This document shows, piece by piece, positions 26,972 to 36,623 of a stretch of 64,000 bases of DNA. The notes below the pieces were generated by a model. The model was not told the DNA's origin. It ran no database searches and saw only the letters and a program-made list of their open reading frames with translations. The translations under genes and the position numbers were made by a program. Positions within the stretch are counted from its first letter, which is position 1. Every line of letters begins with the position of its first letter. This DNA is from Oscillatoriales cyanobacterium. GTDB taxonomy: Bacteria > Cyanobacteriota > Cyanobacteriia > Cyanobacteriales > Microcoleaceae. The stretch lies in contig RDXX01000015.1 in assembly GCA_004292955.1 (NCBI GenBank), positions 1 through 64,000 on the forward strand. Reading direction: 5' to 3'.

Positions 26972-28780
26972 ATGGCACTAATTGTTCAGAAATATGGTGG
27001 AACATCGGTTGGTACAGTCGATCGCATTTTAGAAGTAGCCCGACGAGTAGTCAAAACAGTACAGCTTGGAAACTCCCTCGTCGTCGTACTTTCAGCAATG
27101 GGGAAAACCACCGACGGTTTAGTGAAACTCGCTAAGGAAATTTCCCCAAATCCCAACAAACGGGAAATGGATATGTTGCTTTCCACTGGGGAACAAGTAT
27201 CGATCGCCCTTTTGAGTATGGCATTGCAGGAAATGGGACAGCCCGCCATTTCCCTCACCGGCGCCCAAGTCGGCATTGTCACCGAAGCCGCCCACACCCG
27301 CGCCCGGATTTTGCGAATCGATCCGGCGCGCATGGAAACCCAGTTAAATAGCGGAAAAGTTGTCGTCGTTGCCGGTTTTCAAGGCATCGCCGACGCCGGA
27401 GAATTGGAAATCACCACCTTGGGGCGCGGCGGTTCCGATACCACAGCAGTAGCCCTCGCCGCAGCCTTGCGCGCCGACAGATGCGAAATTTATACCGACG
27501 TGCCCGGAATTCTAACTACAGATCCGCGCTTGGTAGCCGACGCGCAATTGATGGATGAGATCACCTGCGACGAAATGCTGGAATTGGCGAGTTTGGGTGC
27601 AAAAGTCCTGCATCCGCGCGCGGTAGAGATTGCCAAAAATTACGGCGTGCCGCTGATCGTGCTTTCTAGCTGGAGTGACGCCCCCGGTACGCGGGTGGTG
27701 TCGCCTCCCCCCCAACCCCGGCCTTTGGAGGGCTTGGAGCTCGCAAAAGCGGTCGATGCGGTGGAATTTGACTTGGATCAGGCGGGGGTGTCGCTGTTGC
27801 GTTTGCCCGATCGCCCGGGAGTAGCAGCGCGGTTGTTTGGTGCGATCGCGCAACAACACCTCGATATAGACTTAATTATCCAATCAATTCACGAAGGAAA
27901 TACGAACGATATCGCCTTTACAGTCAGGCGAAATTCCCTGAATCAAGCTGTCGCGGTTGCAGATGCAATTGTCCCCGCCTTGGGTAAGAATTCTCGCCCA
28001 GAATTGGGGGAACCCGAAGTGAAAGCAGAGGAACGACCCATAGCTAAAGTTAGCATTGCGGGTGCGGGAATGATCGGGCGGCCGAGGGTAGCAGCCGAGA
28101 TGTTTAAGACTTTGGCGGATGCGGGAATTAACATTCAGATGATTTCCACTTCCGAGGTGAAGGTTAGTTGTACGATCGATGCTACGGATTGCGATCGGGC
28201 AGTTGCCGAACTCTGCAAAGCATTTGATGTCGCCAACTCCCCTGTCGGGCTGCATTCCTCATCGAACAAACCGCCCGCAGTCAGGGCTGTAGCGTTGGAT
28301 CTCAATCAAGCGCGTCTGGCAATTCGTCAATTACCCGATCGCCCTGGAGTAGCAGCAAAACTGTTCGGACTGTTAGCCGAAGAAAATATCAGCGTAGATA
28401 CAATCATTCAATCGCAACGCTGCCACAATATCGACGGCATCTTAACCCGCGACATAGCATTTACCGTAGCACAAATAGACGCCGCCGCAGCTAAAGAAGT
28501 CCTAGAAAAATCAGCAGTTGAATTCGGCTGGGGCGAAGTCGCAGTCGATACAGAAATCGCCAAAGTTAGCGTAGTAGGTTCCGGGATGGTAGCGCATCCG
28601 GGAGTAGCCGCGAAGATGTTTGAAGCGCTTTCGCAGCACAAAATCAACATTCAAATGATTGCGACTTCTGAGATTAAGATTAGCTGCGTTGTGGATGAAG
28701 CACAAGGTGTCACAGCTTTGAAAGCAATTCACGCCGCGTTTGAGCTTTCGGGGAGTGAAAGAATCCAAGTTCCCGCCTGA
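26972..28780 (+). CDS. lysC: Aspartate kinase with four ACT domains
   Basis: 602 residues from the ATG at 26972 ([14 protein letters not shown]), the usual start in this family. The catalytic amino-acid-kinase domain covers ~1-245 (KYGGTSVG 6-13, [27 protein letters not shown]). The regulatory half contains two tandem ACT pairs (~265-425 and ~440-600), each with the [10 protein letters not shown] and NIQMI.TSE motifs. The enzyme phosphorylates L-aspartate, the first step to lysine, threonine and methionine; ACT pairs mediate feedback by lysine/threonine. Cyanobacterial LysC proteins share this four-ACT, ~600-residue form. No pathway genes are adjacent. Confidence 0.93.
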   Translation: MALIVQKYGGTSVGTVDRILEVARRVVKTVQLGNSLVVVLSAMGKTTDGLVKLAKEISPNPNKREMDMLLSTGEQVSIALLSMALQEMGQPAISLTGAQVGIVTEAAHTRARILRIDPARMETQLNSGKVVVVAGFQGIADAGELEITTLGRGGSDTTAVALAAALRADRCEIYTDVPGILTTDPRLVADAQLMDEITCDEMLELASLGAKVLHPRAVEIAKNYGVPLIVLSSWSDAPGTRVVSPPPQPRPLEGLELAKAVDAVEFDLDQAGVSLLRLPDRPGVAARLFGAIAQQHLDIDLIIQSIHEGNTNDIAFTVRRNSLNQAVAVADAIVPALGKNSRPELGEPEVKAEERPIAKVSIAGAGMIGRPRVAAEMFKTLADAGINIQMISTSEVKVSCTIDATDCDRAVAELCKAFDVANSPVGLHSSSNKPPAVRAVALDLNQARLAIRQLPDRPGVAAKLFGLLAEENISVDTIIQSQRCHNIDGILTRDIAFTVAQIDAAAAKEVLEKSAVEFGWGEVAVDTEIAKVSVVGSGMVAHPGVAAKMFEALSQHKINIQMIATSEIKISCVVDEAQGVTALKAIHAAFELSGSERIQVPA

Positions 28781-28802
28781 TAAAGGTTCGGACTCAGGAC
28801 TT

Positions 28803-28855
28803 TAGTCCTTTCTTACAGGTTTGTAGTAAGGACTTCAGTCCTAATTTATTATGAA
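28803..28855. repeat. Partial GTAGTGAGGACTTCAGTCC-type repeat
   Basis: GGACTTTAGTCC and GTAGTAAGGACTTCAGTCC are present, but the second arm has decayed (AAAGTTCTTACTGCAAATTC). Confidence 0.6.
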
Positions 28856-28942
28856 CTAGCAACAAAAGTTCTTACTGCAAATTCCCGAGCATTAAACTGT
28901 GTTAGGATCGAATTGGCGATCGACTAAAAGGAATTTAATCTT

Positions 28943-29353
28943 ATGACAGTAGCTAACGAACAGATTACTGATGCCAGCAGCAATAGCGGTTTATCGAATT
29001 TTCGCATCACTGTTGAAGGTCTGCTAGAACTTTTAGATTTAGAAGAAGAGGATGAGTACGGAATTTTAAGACCAACTGAATATGCTTTCAGGACAGCGAT
29101 GAAATTAATTGCTGAAGCCTATGATAGTATGGGGAACAGTTTTCCTAAATGCTCGATTGGTACAGATGACCAAGGTAGTATTAGACTGGCTTGGCAAAAT
29201 CTAAATACTGATTGTAGAGTCAGGTTATTCTGCCCATCTAATGCCGAGGGGAAAGCTTACATTTATCATCAGAAGAATCAGGAATATAAATCGGAAGATC
29301 TCATTTCCGCGTCAACGTTAGTTCATTGGCTAGAGTGGTTTAACCAGGTATGA
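28943..29353 (+). CDS. Conserved hypothetical protein, first gene of a small pair
   Basis: 136 residues, acidic, soluble. Central pattern PKCSIGTDDQGSIRLAWQ, then RVRLFCPSNAEGKAYIYHQ and a C-terminal LVHWLEWF. I have the impression of a recurring cyanobacterial family paired with the following gene, but I cannot name it. The GTDDQGSIRLAW strand-turn-strand suggests a small alpha+beta fold. No catalytic motif or helix-turn-helix is evident. Confidence 0.65.
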   Translation: MTVANEQITDASSNSGLSNFRITVEGLLELLDLEEEDEYGILRPTEYAFRTAMKLIAEAYDSMGNSFPKCSIGTDDQGSIRLAWQNLNTDCRVRLFCPSNAEGKAYIYHQKNQEYKSEDLISASTLVHWLEWFNQV

Positions 29354-29481
29354 CTGATAAATTTTAGAGGAGTCACTCAGATGCAGTCTTAAATATGTAA
29401 TGAAGTGCTATAATAATTATTGTTCGTGGATAAAATTTATCCAATTTGTTCTGCGAATGACATTTTTATGACTAAATACTT

Positions 29482-29868
29482 ATGACTACAAACTATGAAT
29501 TCGATTCTTTAGCTGACAGTGCTATTGTCTATAGAGCTTTACTTCGGAGACAATGGATTGATGAAACCAGCGATATAGTTTTACTTTTCGCTTATTTACT
29601 TCGACCCAATGAGCCTGGTTTATCGGTAACAATTGCCAGTGTTTGTTCACCCGAACAATGTGCAGCAAAATTCAGAAATTGTTACGGAGTTGCTAGTCTG
29701 CAAGTAGGACAAATTCGTGAATTAGGTTTAGATGCAGTACCTGATTCAGCATCCCACGCTCAGATTGTCGGTTTACCTTATGTGACAGATGACCGAGACA
29801 GGGCTGAAAGATTAGCTGATTTGTTAGCAGAGCGATCGAGAATTGTATGGACACCTTCGCAAACATAG
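29482..29868 (+). CDS. Conserved hypothetical protein, second gene of a small pair
   Basis: 128 residues. YRALLRRQWIDE near the N-terminus, GLSVTIASVCSPEQCAAKF in the middle, VGQIRELGLDAVPDSASHAQ and GLPYVTDDRDRAERLADLLA near the end. The Arg-rich start and H in ASHAQI give it an enzyme-like or RES/ART-toxin-like look, but I cannot assign a family. It lies 128 bp after the 28943 gene, same strand, and converges on an orphan methyltransferase. A toxin/antitoxin-like module is one possibility; nothing in the sequence proves it. Confidence 0.65.
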   Translation: MTTNYEFDSLADSAIVYRALLRRQWIDETSDIVLLFAYLLRPNEPGLSVTIASVCSPEQCAAKFRNCYGVASLQVGQIRELGLDAVPDSASHAQIVGLPYVTDDRDRAERLADLLAERSRIVWTPSQT

Positions 29869-29925
29869 CTGAGCAAGTTTGCAAATTAAATCCGGGTTAA
29901 AAACCCCTGATAATACTCGGCGGTT

Positions 29926-30888
29926 TCAACCGTCGAGTATTTCTTTCGCGATCGCCTCCACCACCGGCACGCAAACCGAATTTCCAATTTGCTTGTAACT
30001 TTCCCCCGCACTCGGATAACTCTTAAAATCTTCAGGAAAACCCATCAGACGGTAGCATTCCTTCAGCGTCAGCTTTCGCACCAAATCTCGATCGCGAAAA
30101 TAGACAAAAAACCTGCCCGATGTTTCTTGCGAAGGAATAGTCGGATGGACGCCATCCACCGAATAAATGCGATTCGGCTGTCTGTGCACCCTCGATAAAT
30201 GTTCTGTATTCGGCCTGACGCCAGTTTTCCAAGTACCTTTATTCCTATAGCCTACAAATAACAATCCCGAATCTTGCTTTCTCGGAGACTCAATTAAAGT
30301 ATACTCGGATTTATCCAATATTTCAAAATCCCCTGTCTCGTCTAGAAATTCCCTGAGTTTTGGCGGAAACTTGGTTTTGAGACGAGAAAAATTGAATTCT
30401 TTACCCTTAGTTGCAATAATAAATATTCTTTCGCGGTGTTGGGGAATTCCAAAGTCTTTAGCATTAAGCATTTTGTAATTCACGCTGTATCCCAAATCTT
30501 CAAGGCTGGCAATAATTACTTTTAAGGTATTTCCCTTGTCGTGATGGATCAAGTGCTTGACATTTTCCAGCACAACTACTTGAGGTTGCTTTACTTTAAT
30601 AATTTTACAAATCTCGAAAAACAGCGTCCCTCTAGTATCTTCAAAACCCAGCTTTTTGCCGCAGATGCTAAAAGGTTGGCACGGAAACCCAGCTACTAAA
30701 ACATCAAAGTCTGCCAACTCGGCTGGATTGATGTTACTGATGTCTGGAAAAGGCAATTCTCCGAAATTATCTGCGTACACTTCCCGGCATTTGCTGTTAA
30801 TTTCGCAGGAAAAAACACATTCAAAGCCCATTTTTTCAAAACCTTGTCTGAAACCTCCTATGCCTGAAAATAAGTCTATAAATTTCAT
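29926..30888 (-). CDS. DNA (cytosine-5) methyltransferase
   Basis: 320 residues. Motif I DLFSGIGGFRQGF (5-17), motif IV GFPCQPFS with catalytic C70, motif VI ENVKHL, motif VIII QHRERIFII, a target-recognition region ~190-265, and motifs IX-X (KECYRLMGFPEDF, YKQIGNSVCVPVVEAIA). It transfers a methyl group from SAM to C5 of cytosine in a defined site. No restriction endonuclease or Vsr gene is adjacent, so it appears to be an orphan. Cyanobacterial orphan m5C enzymes include those acting on CGATCG, the core of HIP1, which is frequent here; the recognition site cannot be read from the sequence. Confidence 0.92.
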   Translation of the reverse strand: MKFIDLFSGIGGFRQGFEKMGFECVFSCEINSKCREVYADNFGELPFPDISNINPAELADFDVLVAGFPCQPFSICGKKLGFEDTRGTLFFEICKIIKVKQPQVVVLENVKHLIHHDKGNTLKVIIASLEDLGYSVNYKMLNAKDFGIPQHRERIFIIATKGKEFNFSRLKTKFPPKLREFLDETGDFEILDKSEYTLIESPRKQDSGLLFVGYRNKGTWKTGVRPNTEHLSRVHRQPNRIYSVDGVHPTIPSQETSGRFFVYFRDRDLVRKLTLKECYRLMGFPEDFKSYPSAGESYKQIGNSVCVPVVEAIAKEILDG

Positions 30889-31149
30889 CTATAATTTAAC
30901 GTAAAACATTACTAAATCTAATAATAACAGATTTTGTTCCTCTCTCTTCTTCCACTCTGCGCTCTCTGCGCTCTCTGTGGTTCAAAAAACTAATCTAAAC
31001 AAAAACCGACATCCCACAGGGAATTGCCGTGTATGCAGATATCGGGTAGAATGTCGATCGCCCAAAAAACTCCCAAACTTGTCCCGCAGCCCACTAAACT
31101 AGAAATAGCAGAACCAAATACAGCCATTATCTACTTCCTTTCACCAACC

Positions 31150-31533
31150 ATGAGTCAAACCTTGGAAAACCTCACCGCCATCGACGACAAGCTGTCCAAA
31201 CGCCACATCGACCTCGATCCGGGCGGCTACTTCATCATTTACATCGATCGCGAAACCAGCCTAATTTGCGCCAAACACTTCACCAACATTATCGACGATC
31301 GCGGCCTCGCCGTCGATCCCGAAACCGGCAAACCCATCCCCGCCCGCGGCAAAGTAGAACGCACTCAGTGCACGCTTTTTAGTGGCAGAACCGCCAAAGA
31401 ACTTTGCGTCAAAATCCTAGAAGAAACCCGCCCCAGCCCGGTGACAATGTTCGATCACGCGGCTTATCTGGGACGGGAATTTGTGCGGGCAGAACTTGCT
31501 TTGTTGAACGATCGAGAATACGTTCAAGATTAG
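31150..31533 (+). CDS. DUF4346 domain-containing protein
   Basis: 127 residues from the ATG at 31150 (MSQTLENLTAIDDKLSKRHI). An upstream in-frame extension to 31024 exists but does not fit the family. Conserved blocks: IDLDPGGYFIIYIDRE, ICAKHFTNIIDDRGLAVDPE, SGRTAKELCVKI, FDHAAYLGREFVRAELAL. DUF4346 is nearly universal in cyanobacteria; a related domain accompanies archaeal MtrA-like proteins. Its function is unknown. It converges with psb32; only a TTGACAG array separates the two stops. Confidence 0.82.
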   Translation: MSQTLENLTAIDDKLSKRHIDLDPGGYFIIYIDRETSLICAKHFTNIIDDRGLAVDPETGKPIPARGKVERTQCTLFSGRTAKELCVKILEETRPSPVTMFDHAAYLGREFVRAELALLNDREYVQD

Positions 31534-31541
31534 TCCCAGCG

Positions 31542-31577
31542 TCAACTGTCAACTGTCAACTGTCAACTGTCAACTGT
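31542..31577. repeat. TTGACAG/CTGTCAA heptamer array
   Basis: About five 7-bp units between convergent genes; the degenerate last unit (CTGTTCA) overlaps the TGA of psb32. Confidence 0.9.
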
Positions 31578-32297
31578 TCAAGAAAAACCTTGGTACCAGA
31601 AATAAGTCACCATCGGAATCACTGTCGCCAACACCAACAGCACAACCACAACAACTGTGGCATTACCTTGGTCTGTTTCTTCAGCTTTTTTAAACGTGCC
31701 TTCAACTTGAATGTTATCAACAACTTTAGGCGCGCCCGGATCTGGTTCGCCGGACATCACAGTCGCAATCCGGGAACTAGCTTCGGAAAATGCCTCGTTG
31801 TATTTATTACCTTCTCGCAGCGGCACTTGCACAGTTTCCCCAGCTACACTCTGGGCAATTTCATCGCTTAGCAGTGACTTTACCCCTTCGCCGGTGCGAA
31901 TTCCCGCGCTGTTGGTAACAGTGTCGAGAACGAGTAAAATTTGGTTATCCTGGTCTTCTTTTGCGGGAAACCACTGTTCAAACAGTTGGTCGGTGAAAGT
32001 CGCAGCCGTTTCGCCGTAGTCTAGGCGGTGGATAGTGACAAACCTGACTTGTTTTCCTGTTTTCTGTTCCAGGGTGTCGAGCACGCTGCTGACGTTGCTT
32101 TCGGTACTCCGGCTGAGTACGTCGCCTTTGTCCCACACCCAAGTTCGATCGCCCGCCGACAACACTGGCATTTCGTAAACGCCCGTCGCCAATGCCGGCA
32201 ATACCGCTATCTGGGATGCGATCAGGACGATCGCGATCGCCACAGCCGCTTGTTGGAGATAATTTCTCCAGTTAAATAATTGCTCTAGTCTAGTCAT
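31578..32297 (-). CDS. psb32: TPM domain protein, photosystem II repair protein Psb32
   Basis: 239 residues from the ATG at 32297. An N-terminal signal/anchor (residues ~15-35, AVAIAIVLIASQIAVLPALA), a TPM domain (~40-185: WVWDKGDVLSRSTESNVSS, TGKQVRFVTIHRLDYGE, QILLVLDTVTNSAGIRTGEG) and one C-terminal membrane helix (~210-232). The layout is that of cyanobacterial Psb32, related to plant TLP18.3, a lumenal thylakoid protein helping photosystem II repair in strong light. The candidate IS200/IS605-type right end upstream ends only a few bases before the start codon, which leaves almost no leader of its own. Confidence 0.82.
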   Translation of the reverse strand: MTRLEQLFNWRNYLQQAAVAIAIVLIASQIAVLPALATGVYEMPVLSAGDRTWVWDKGDVLSRSTESNVSSVLDTLEQKTGKQVRFVTIHRLDYGETAATFTDQLFEQWFPAKEDQDNQILLVLDTVTNSAGIRTGEGVKSLLSDEIAQSVAGETVQVPLREGNKYNEAFSEASSRIATVMSGEPDPGAPKVVDNIQVEGTFKKAEETDQGNATVVVVVLLVLATVIPMVTYFWYQGFS

Positions 32298-32302
32298 CAG
32301 AA

Positions 32303-32690
32303 AAATGGGTTTGAAACCCCGTCCTTTCAGGACGGCTTTACATTTGTTGTTACTACCGCCTTGGAGTCGCAAGAGTTCGGTGTGATGAAAGTGTTGCACT
32401 TTCAACGGGACAATTACCGTTTCAAATTTTGCGACCCTGTACGCATAGTGTTTGCTACCGAAAAGTTGCGGTAAGCCCTATTTCTAGGTGTATATTTCCC
32501 TTCGCCACTGACTGCCAAAGTGGTTAAAAACGCTGCGGTGGCATTCTTAACGTTTTGCGGGATACCACTCCCAGACAGTTCAGTTTGTCTTAAAGACGTA
32601 GGCTAGACACTGGTTTAGTCCTGAATTTGTGAAGGTGGTGAGCCTTCCTCTTTCAAGCCCCATGCCTTTGGGCTGGGGTCAATGACGAGG
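32303..32690 (-). ncRNA. Possible IS200/IS605-type right end / omega-RNA remnant
   Basis: Read on the minus strand, this ~390-base stretch contains several paired segments and ends with CCGTCCTGAAAGGACGG and GGGTTTCAAACCC, a layout I associate with the region downstream of tnpB in cyanobacterial IS200/IS605 elements. No tnpB or tnpA is present. It ends 8 bp before the psb32 ATG. The resemblance is from memory of the family; it may be another kind of structured repeat. The gap 32691-32818 holds the leader of the next gene. Confidence 0.35.
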
Positions 32691-32818
32691 TTAACCGTAA
32701 CACTGACTTTTTTCCAAAAATACTATAGAACCCCCTGTAAAATTCATTTTACACGGTGCAATATTTATAATTAGGTCGTCAGTCCAACTCCCCGCCGGAT
32801 TATTTTACGATTTTAAGT

Positions 32819-33049
32819 ATGGAACCAGCAGACACTTATAAAGGTTGGATTCTTCAATCCCAGAAAGTATTCTACGTCGAAGTTTGGGATAGCTGCGGCA
32901 ACCGCCACGTCGCCGTCCAAAATGCCAAAACTGAAGAGGAAGCTTTGGAATTGGCCAAAAAGTGGATTGACAACTATGAGTCTAAACCCGGAAGAATGCC
33001 GATCGACGTACCGCATCCTTTCGGGGATGCGATCGATATGCCATTTTAA
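32819..33049 (+). CDS. Small conserved hypothetical protein
   Basis: 76 residues. WILQSQKVFYVEVWDSCGNR followed by a helix (TEEEALELAKKWIDNYE) and a short proline-rich end. A compact beta-beta-alpha protein seems likely. I do not recognise a named family. An upstream TTTTAAGT sits at the ATG, without a clear ribosome-binding site. It is followed by TTGACAG heptamers at 33053-33083. Confidence 0.6.
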   Translation: MEPADTYKGWILQSQKVFYVEVWDSCGNRHVAVQNAKTEEEALELAKKWIDNYESKPGRMPIDVPHPFGDAIDMPF

Positions 33050-33095
33050 TTCAGTTGACAGTTGACAGTTGACAGTTGACAGTTAGGAAAATGTG

Positions 33096-33641
33096 TTACG
33101 AAATTCCTCGCAATTTTTTAGTATTTTCTACCAAACTCATAGCAAATTCATCGAACCTTTGAGACAGTTTTTCATCCAACAATTTACCATCAGGACTAAA
33201 AGCTTTCCAAGCTTGTCCGATCGCAATTTGTTCGGGAATTACCCAAGCGTGTACCCATCTCAGAATCGTTCGCAAATCGTTAAGGGCGTTGTTGTTGACT
33301 TGTCCTCCCAACACGCTGATTGCACCCGCAACTTTCCCGTCCAAATGCTCGAAACTCATCAAATCCAGGGCATTCTTGAGAACACCGCTAACGCTACCGT
33401 GATACTCCGGCGTTGCCAAAATTAAACCGTCGGCTTGGCGTACCGCATTCCGCAGCTTTTCCACATCCGGGTAATCGTGATAATCATTCTCGCCGTCGCA
33501 GAAGGGCAGATCGAGCGATCGCAAATCGAATATTTCAACTTCTGCGCCCAGGGCCTGCGCCCGTCCTGCTGCTACCGTCAGCGCTAACTGGCTGTAGGAG
33601 CCAGCCCGCAAACTTCCACCAATGCCGACAATCTTTACCAT
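33096..33641 (-). CDS. NAD(P)H-dependent FMN reductase
   Basis: 181 residues, flavodoxin-like fold. GSLRAGSYSQLAL (9-21) is the FMN phosphate loop, ATPEYHGSVSGVLKNALD (~80-97) binds the isoalloxazine, and GGQVNNNALNDLR (~117-129) is also typical. The family reduces free flavin, quinones or azo/chromate compounds with NAD(P)H; candidates are SsuE-, ArsH- or ChrR-like enzymes. The physiological acceptor cannot be told. No arsenic or sulfonate genes are near. Confidence 0.85.
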   Translation of the reverse strand: MVKIVGIGGSLRAGSYSQLALTVAAGRAQALGAEVEIFDLRSLDLPFCDGENDYHDYPDVEKLRNAVRQADGLILATPEYHGSVSGVLKNALDLMSFEHLDGKVAGAISVLGGQVNNNALNDLRTILRWVHAWVIPEQIAIGQAWKAFSPDGKLLDEKLSQRFDEFAMSLVENTKKLRGIS

Positions 33642-33757
33642 AGGAGTTGAAAAACAATAACTGCTTGACTAAGACGTACTCATTACGACTATGATTAGTC
33701 TAACAAGTGCGATCGGCAAATGTCAATCGATTTTAGATTTGGGATTTGACGTGGCCG

Positions 33758-34149
33758 AGAAACCGGGTTTTTGCCAAGATTCTTGGTGAAAGCCACAGAT
33801 TTGGTAAAAAACCCGGTTTCTGAGTCGCAGAGAGTGGGAGGGGCCGAGAAACCGGGTTTTTGCCAAAATTCTTGGTGAGAGCCGACAGATTTGGTAAAAA
33901 ACCCGGTTTCTGAGTCGCAGTGCGTAAATTCAGTTGACAGTTGACAGTTGACAGTTAAGAGCGACCTCTACCTGGAAGTCCGAGGATTGGAGTAATGAAT
34001 AGTCGGATTTTAATTTCTCCCGCTCAAGGTTCCGGCTTTAAACGAATTCTTTCTGGTAAGTTCAGTGGAGGGACAGAGAAACCGGGTTTTTGCCAAAATT
34101 CTTGGTGAAAGCCCCTGATGCCGCGAAAAAACCCGGTTTCTGAGTCGCA
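33758..34149. repeat. Three AAACCGGG palindromes and one dispersed repeat
   Basis: Three near-identical ~70-base units at 33758-33826, 33843-33918 and 34079-34149: AAACCGGGTTTTTGCCAA, CTTGGTGA, then AAAAACCCGGTTTCTGAGTC. Between the second and third lies the dispersed element 33932-34059 (inverse orientation, TTGACAG end at left). Upstream of ftsH. Confidence 0.88.
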
Positions 34150-34299
34150 GTGGGTTCAAAATCCTGCATCTTCAGGTACCTATTGAGATGTCATCGACAG
34201 ATAAACCCATTGAACACCCGGCATCTTGTTAAAATAAACGAACGTAGCAAACCACAAGCGGTCAATCTTGGCAGTATTCCACCTTGGGCAAAAAGTAAT

Positions 34300-36243
34300 A
34301 TGAAAAATTCTTGGAAACACGCATGGCTGGGACATCTAGCTGAAAACAAAGACAAATCGAGCCAGCAGAATCCTAAAAAATCAATTCCAGGACGAAATCT
34401 TTGGCGCATCCTGGGTAGTTTGGTGATTTCTCAAGGAATATTGCTCTCTACCCCGGTGTTTGCCGACAGCGCGCCAAACAACACGATGAGTTACAGCCAA
34501 CTCATCGACAACATAGAAAAAGGACAAGTCAGTAAAGTCGAAATAGATGAAATCCAAAGAACTGCCAAAGTTAGGCTAAAAGATCAAAAAAGCGATCAGG
34601 CGCAAATTGTTACTCTCTTCGACTACAACAACCGAGAACTCTACTCGCAAATCCGCGCCAAAAAGATCGACTTTGAAGTCAAACAAACAGCCGACAACGC
34701 GGCCGCAGTTAGTTTAGTAGTAAACTTGCTGGTAATTTTTGCAGTGTTGGCAGTGTTGATGGCTATCCTGCGCCGATCGACCCAATCGCAAGGAAATGCC
34801 ATGAACTTCGGCAAATCCCGAGCCCGTTTCCAAATGGAAGCCAAAACCGGCGTGATGTTCGACGACGTAGCAGGTATCGAAGAAGCTAAAGAAGAACTGC
34901 AAGAAGTTGTCACTTTCCTGAAAAAACCCGAACGCTTCAACGCCATCGGCGCCAAAATTCCCAGAGGAGTTCTGTTAATCGGGCCTCCGGGAACAGGTAA
35001 AACCATGTTGGCAAAAGCGATCGCAGGTGAAGCAGCCGTCCCATTCTTCAGCATCTCCGGTTCCGAATTTGTGGAAATGTTCGTCGGAGTCGGCGCCTCC
35101 CGCGTCCGCGACTTGTTCCGCAAAGCTAAAGAAAATGCGCCCTGCATCGTCTTCATCGATGAAATAGACGCCGTAGGAAGGCAGCGCGGTGCTGGTATTG
35201 GCGGCGGAAATGACGAACGCGAACAAACTCTCAATCAGTTGCTGACAGAGATGGACGGCTTTGAGGGTAACAGCGGCGTGATTGTGATTGCAGCTACTAA
35301 CCGCCCCGACGTGCTCGATACTGCCTTGCTGCGGCCCGGTAGGTTCGATCGCCAAGTAACGGTAGATTTGCCCAGTTACAAAGGGCGTTTGGGGATTTTG
35401 GAAGTGCACGCGCGCAACAAAAAACTCGACGAGGAAGTTGCCCTAGACATGATTGCCCGTCGCACTCCAGGCTTTTCCGGCGCTGATTTGGCAAACTTGC
35501 TCAATGAAGCAGCTATTCTGACAGCGAGGCGACGCAAAGACACGATTGGTACTTTGGAAGTTAATGATGCGATCGACCGAATTACGATCGGGCTGACTCT
35601 GAATCCGCTGCTCGACAGTAAGAAAAAGTGGCTAGTAGCATACCACGAAATCGGACACGCCCTCGTATCAACTATGCTCAAAAATACCGACACCCTAGAA
35701 AAAGTAACGATTATTCCCCGTTCCGGTGGCATCGCAGGCTTTGCCAACTACGTACTCGACGAAGAAATGCTTGACAGCGAAGGTTTGAGGAGTCGGGCGT
35801 GGCTGTTAAGCCGGATTACGGTAGCTTTGGGGGGACGGGCTGCGGAGGCAGAAGTTTACGGCGATGCGGAAGTAACTCTGGGCGCCAGCAGCGATATCAC
35901 AGAAGTCAGCAAACTAGCGAGACAGATGGTAACGCTTTACGGAATGTCGGATTTGGGGCCTGTGGCTTTGGAAAGTCCGAACAATGAGGTGTTTTTGGGC
36001 CGAGACTGGAATTCGCGATCGGATTATTCTGAAGCAATGGCGATGAAGATCGATCGGCAAGTCCGAGAAATCGCTATTCACTGCTACGAAGAAGCCCGCC
36101 AAATTATCCGCGAAAACCGCGCTTTGGTAGACAAGCTGGTGGAAGCGCTGTTGGATGAAGAAACCATCGATGGTGAGGAATTCCGCCGAATTGTCGATCG
36201 ATACACCGAGTTGACAACAAAAAAAGAGTTAGCCCCAACGTGA
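34300..36243 (+). CDS. ftsH: ATP-dependent zinc metalloprotease FtsH
   Basis: 647 residues from the ATG at 34300; 50 further in-frame codons upstream run into repeat and are unlikely. Two membrane segments (~30-55, ~135-160) flank a short lumenal/periplasmic domain. AAA+ ATPase: Walker A GPPGTGKT (228-235), Walker B IVFIDEID, second region of homology RPGRFDRQV. Zinc site H449-E-I-G-H453. FtsH hexamers degrade membrane and damaged proteins; cyanobacteria use several for photosystem II repair. Which paralogue this is cannot be settled here; the N-terminal sequence ([16 protein letters not shown]) differs from the FtsH2/3 forms I remember. psb32, another PSII-repair gene, lies 2 kb upstream. 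Confidence 0.93.
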   Translation: MKNSWKHAWLGHLAENKDKSSQQNPKKSIPGRNLWRILGSLVISQGILLSTPVFADSAPNNTMSYSQLIDNIEKGQVSKVEIDEIQRTAKVRLKDQKSDQAQIVTLFDYNNRELYSQIRAKKIDFEVKQTADNAAAVSLVVNLLVIFAVLAVLMAILRRSTQSQGNAMNFGKSRARFQMEAKTGVMFDDVAGIEEAKEELQEVVTFLKKPERFNAIGAKIPRGVLLIGPPGTGKTMLAKAIAGEAAVPFFSISGSEFVEMFVGVGASRVRDLFRKAKENAPCIVFIDEIDAVGRQRGAGIGGGNDEREQTLNQLLTEMDGFEGNSGVIVIAATNRPDVLDTALLRPGRFDRQVTVDLPSYKGRLGILEVHARNKKLDEEVALDMIARRTPGFSGADLANLLNEAAILTARRRKDTIGTLEVNDAIDRITIGLTLNPLLDSKKKWLVAYHEIGHALVSTMLKNTDTLEKVTIIPRSGGIAGFANYVLDEEMLDSEGLRSRAWLLSRITVALGGRAAEAEVYGDAEVTLGASSDITEVSKLARQMVTLYGMSDLGPVALESPNNEVFLGRDWNSRSDYSEAMAMKIDRQVREIAIHCYEEARQIIRENRALVDKLVEALLDEETIDGEEFRRIVDRYTELTTKKELAPT

Positions 36244-36284
36244 ATTAGTCAGCAGTGATTAAATGTTTGCAGTAAGGTTTGTAG

Positions 36285-36406
36285 GGGAGCATCTCAGTTT
36301 TGCAAGAAGCATTTTTTCTTCACAGTGCGAGCGTCCCCGCTCGCGTGCGTATACAAGCACGCGAGCGGGGACGCTCGCACTATAAATGCAAAACTGAGAT
36401 GCTCCC
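36285..36406. mobile_element. MITE-like element, family B
   Basis: 122 bp with terminal inverted GGGAGCATCTCAGTTTTGCA and GCAAAACTGAGATGCTCCC and an inner palindrome GTGCGAGCGTCCCCGCTCGC / GCGAGCGGGGACGCTCGCAC. Other copies: 51850-51965, 57328-57411, and a decayed one at 60178-60290. Confidence 0.75.
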
Positions 36407-36410
36407 GGTT

Positions 36411-36613
36411 TGTAGTGAGGACTTCAGTCCTTCTTTTTGGAAGAATTAAGACTAAAGTCCTCACTACAGTAAGGTTTGTAGTGAGGACTTCAGTCCTTCT
36501 TTTTGGAAGAATTAGGACTAAAGTCCTCACTACAAACTAAGAAGAATTAGGACTAAAGTCCTCACTACAAACCTAAAAATTACAAGTTTGTAGTGAGGAC
36601 TTCAGTCCTCATT
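36411..36613. repeat. Triplicated GTAGTGAGGACTTCAGTCC-type repeat
   Basis: Three consecutive copies of the palindromic repeat (about 36411-36472, 36475-36536, 36540-36613), the first two nearly identical including the CTTCTTTTTGGAAGAATTA loop, adjoining the family-B element. Fills the gap between ftsH and the M23 peptidase gene. Confidence 0.85.
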
Positions 36614-36623
36614 CCCAGACTAA

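Noticed and set aside
36294-36613. Plus and minus frames of 71-78 codons in the repeat cluster after ftsH
   Set aside because: Both are translations of palindromic repeats.
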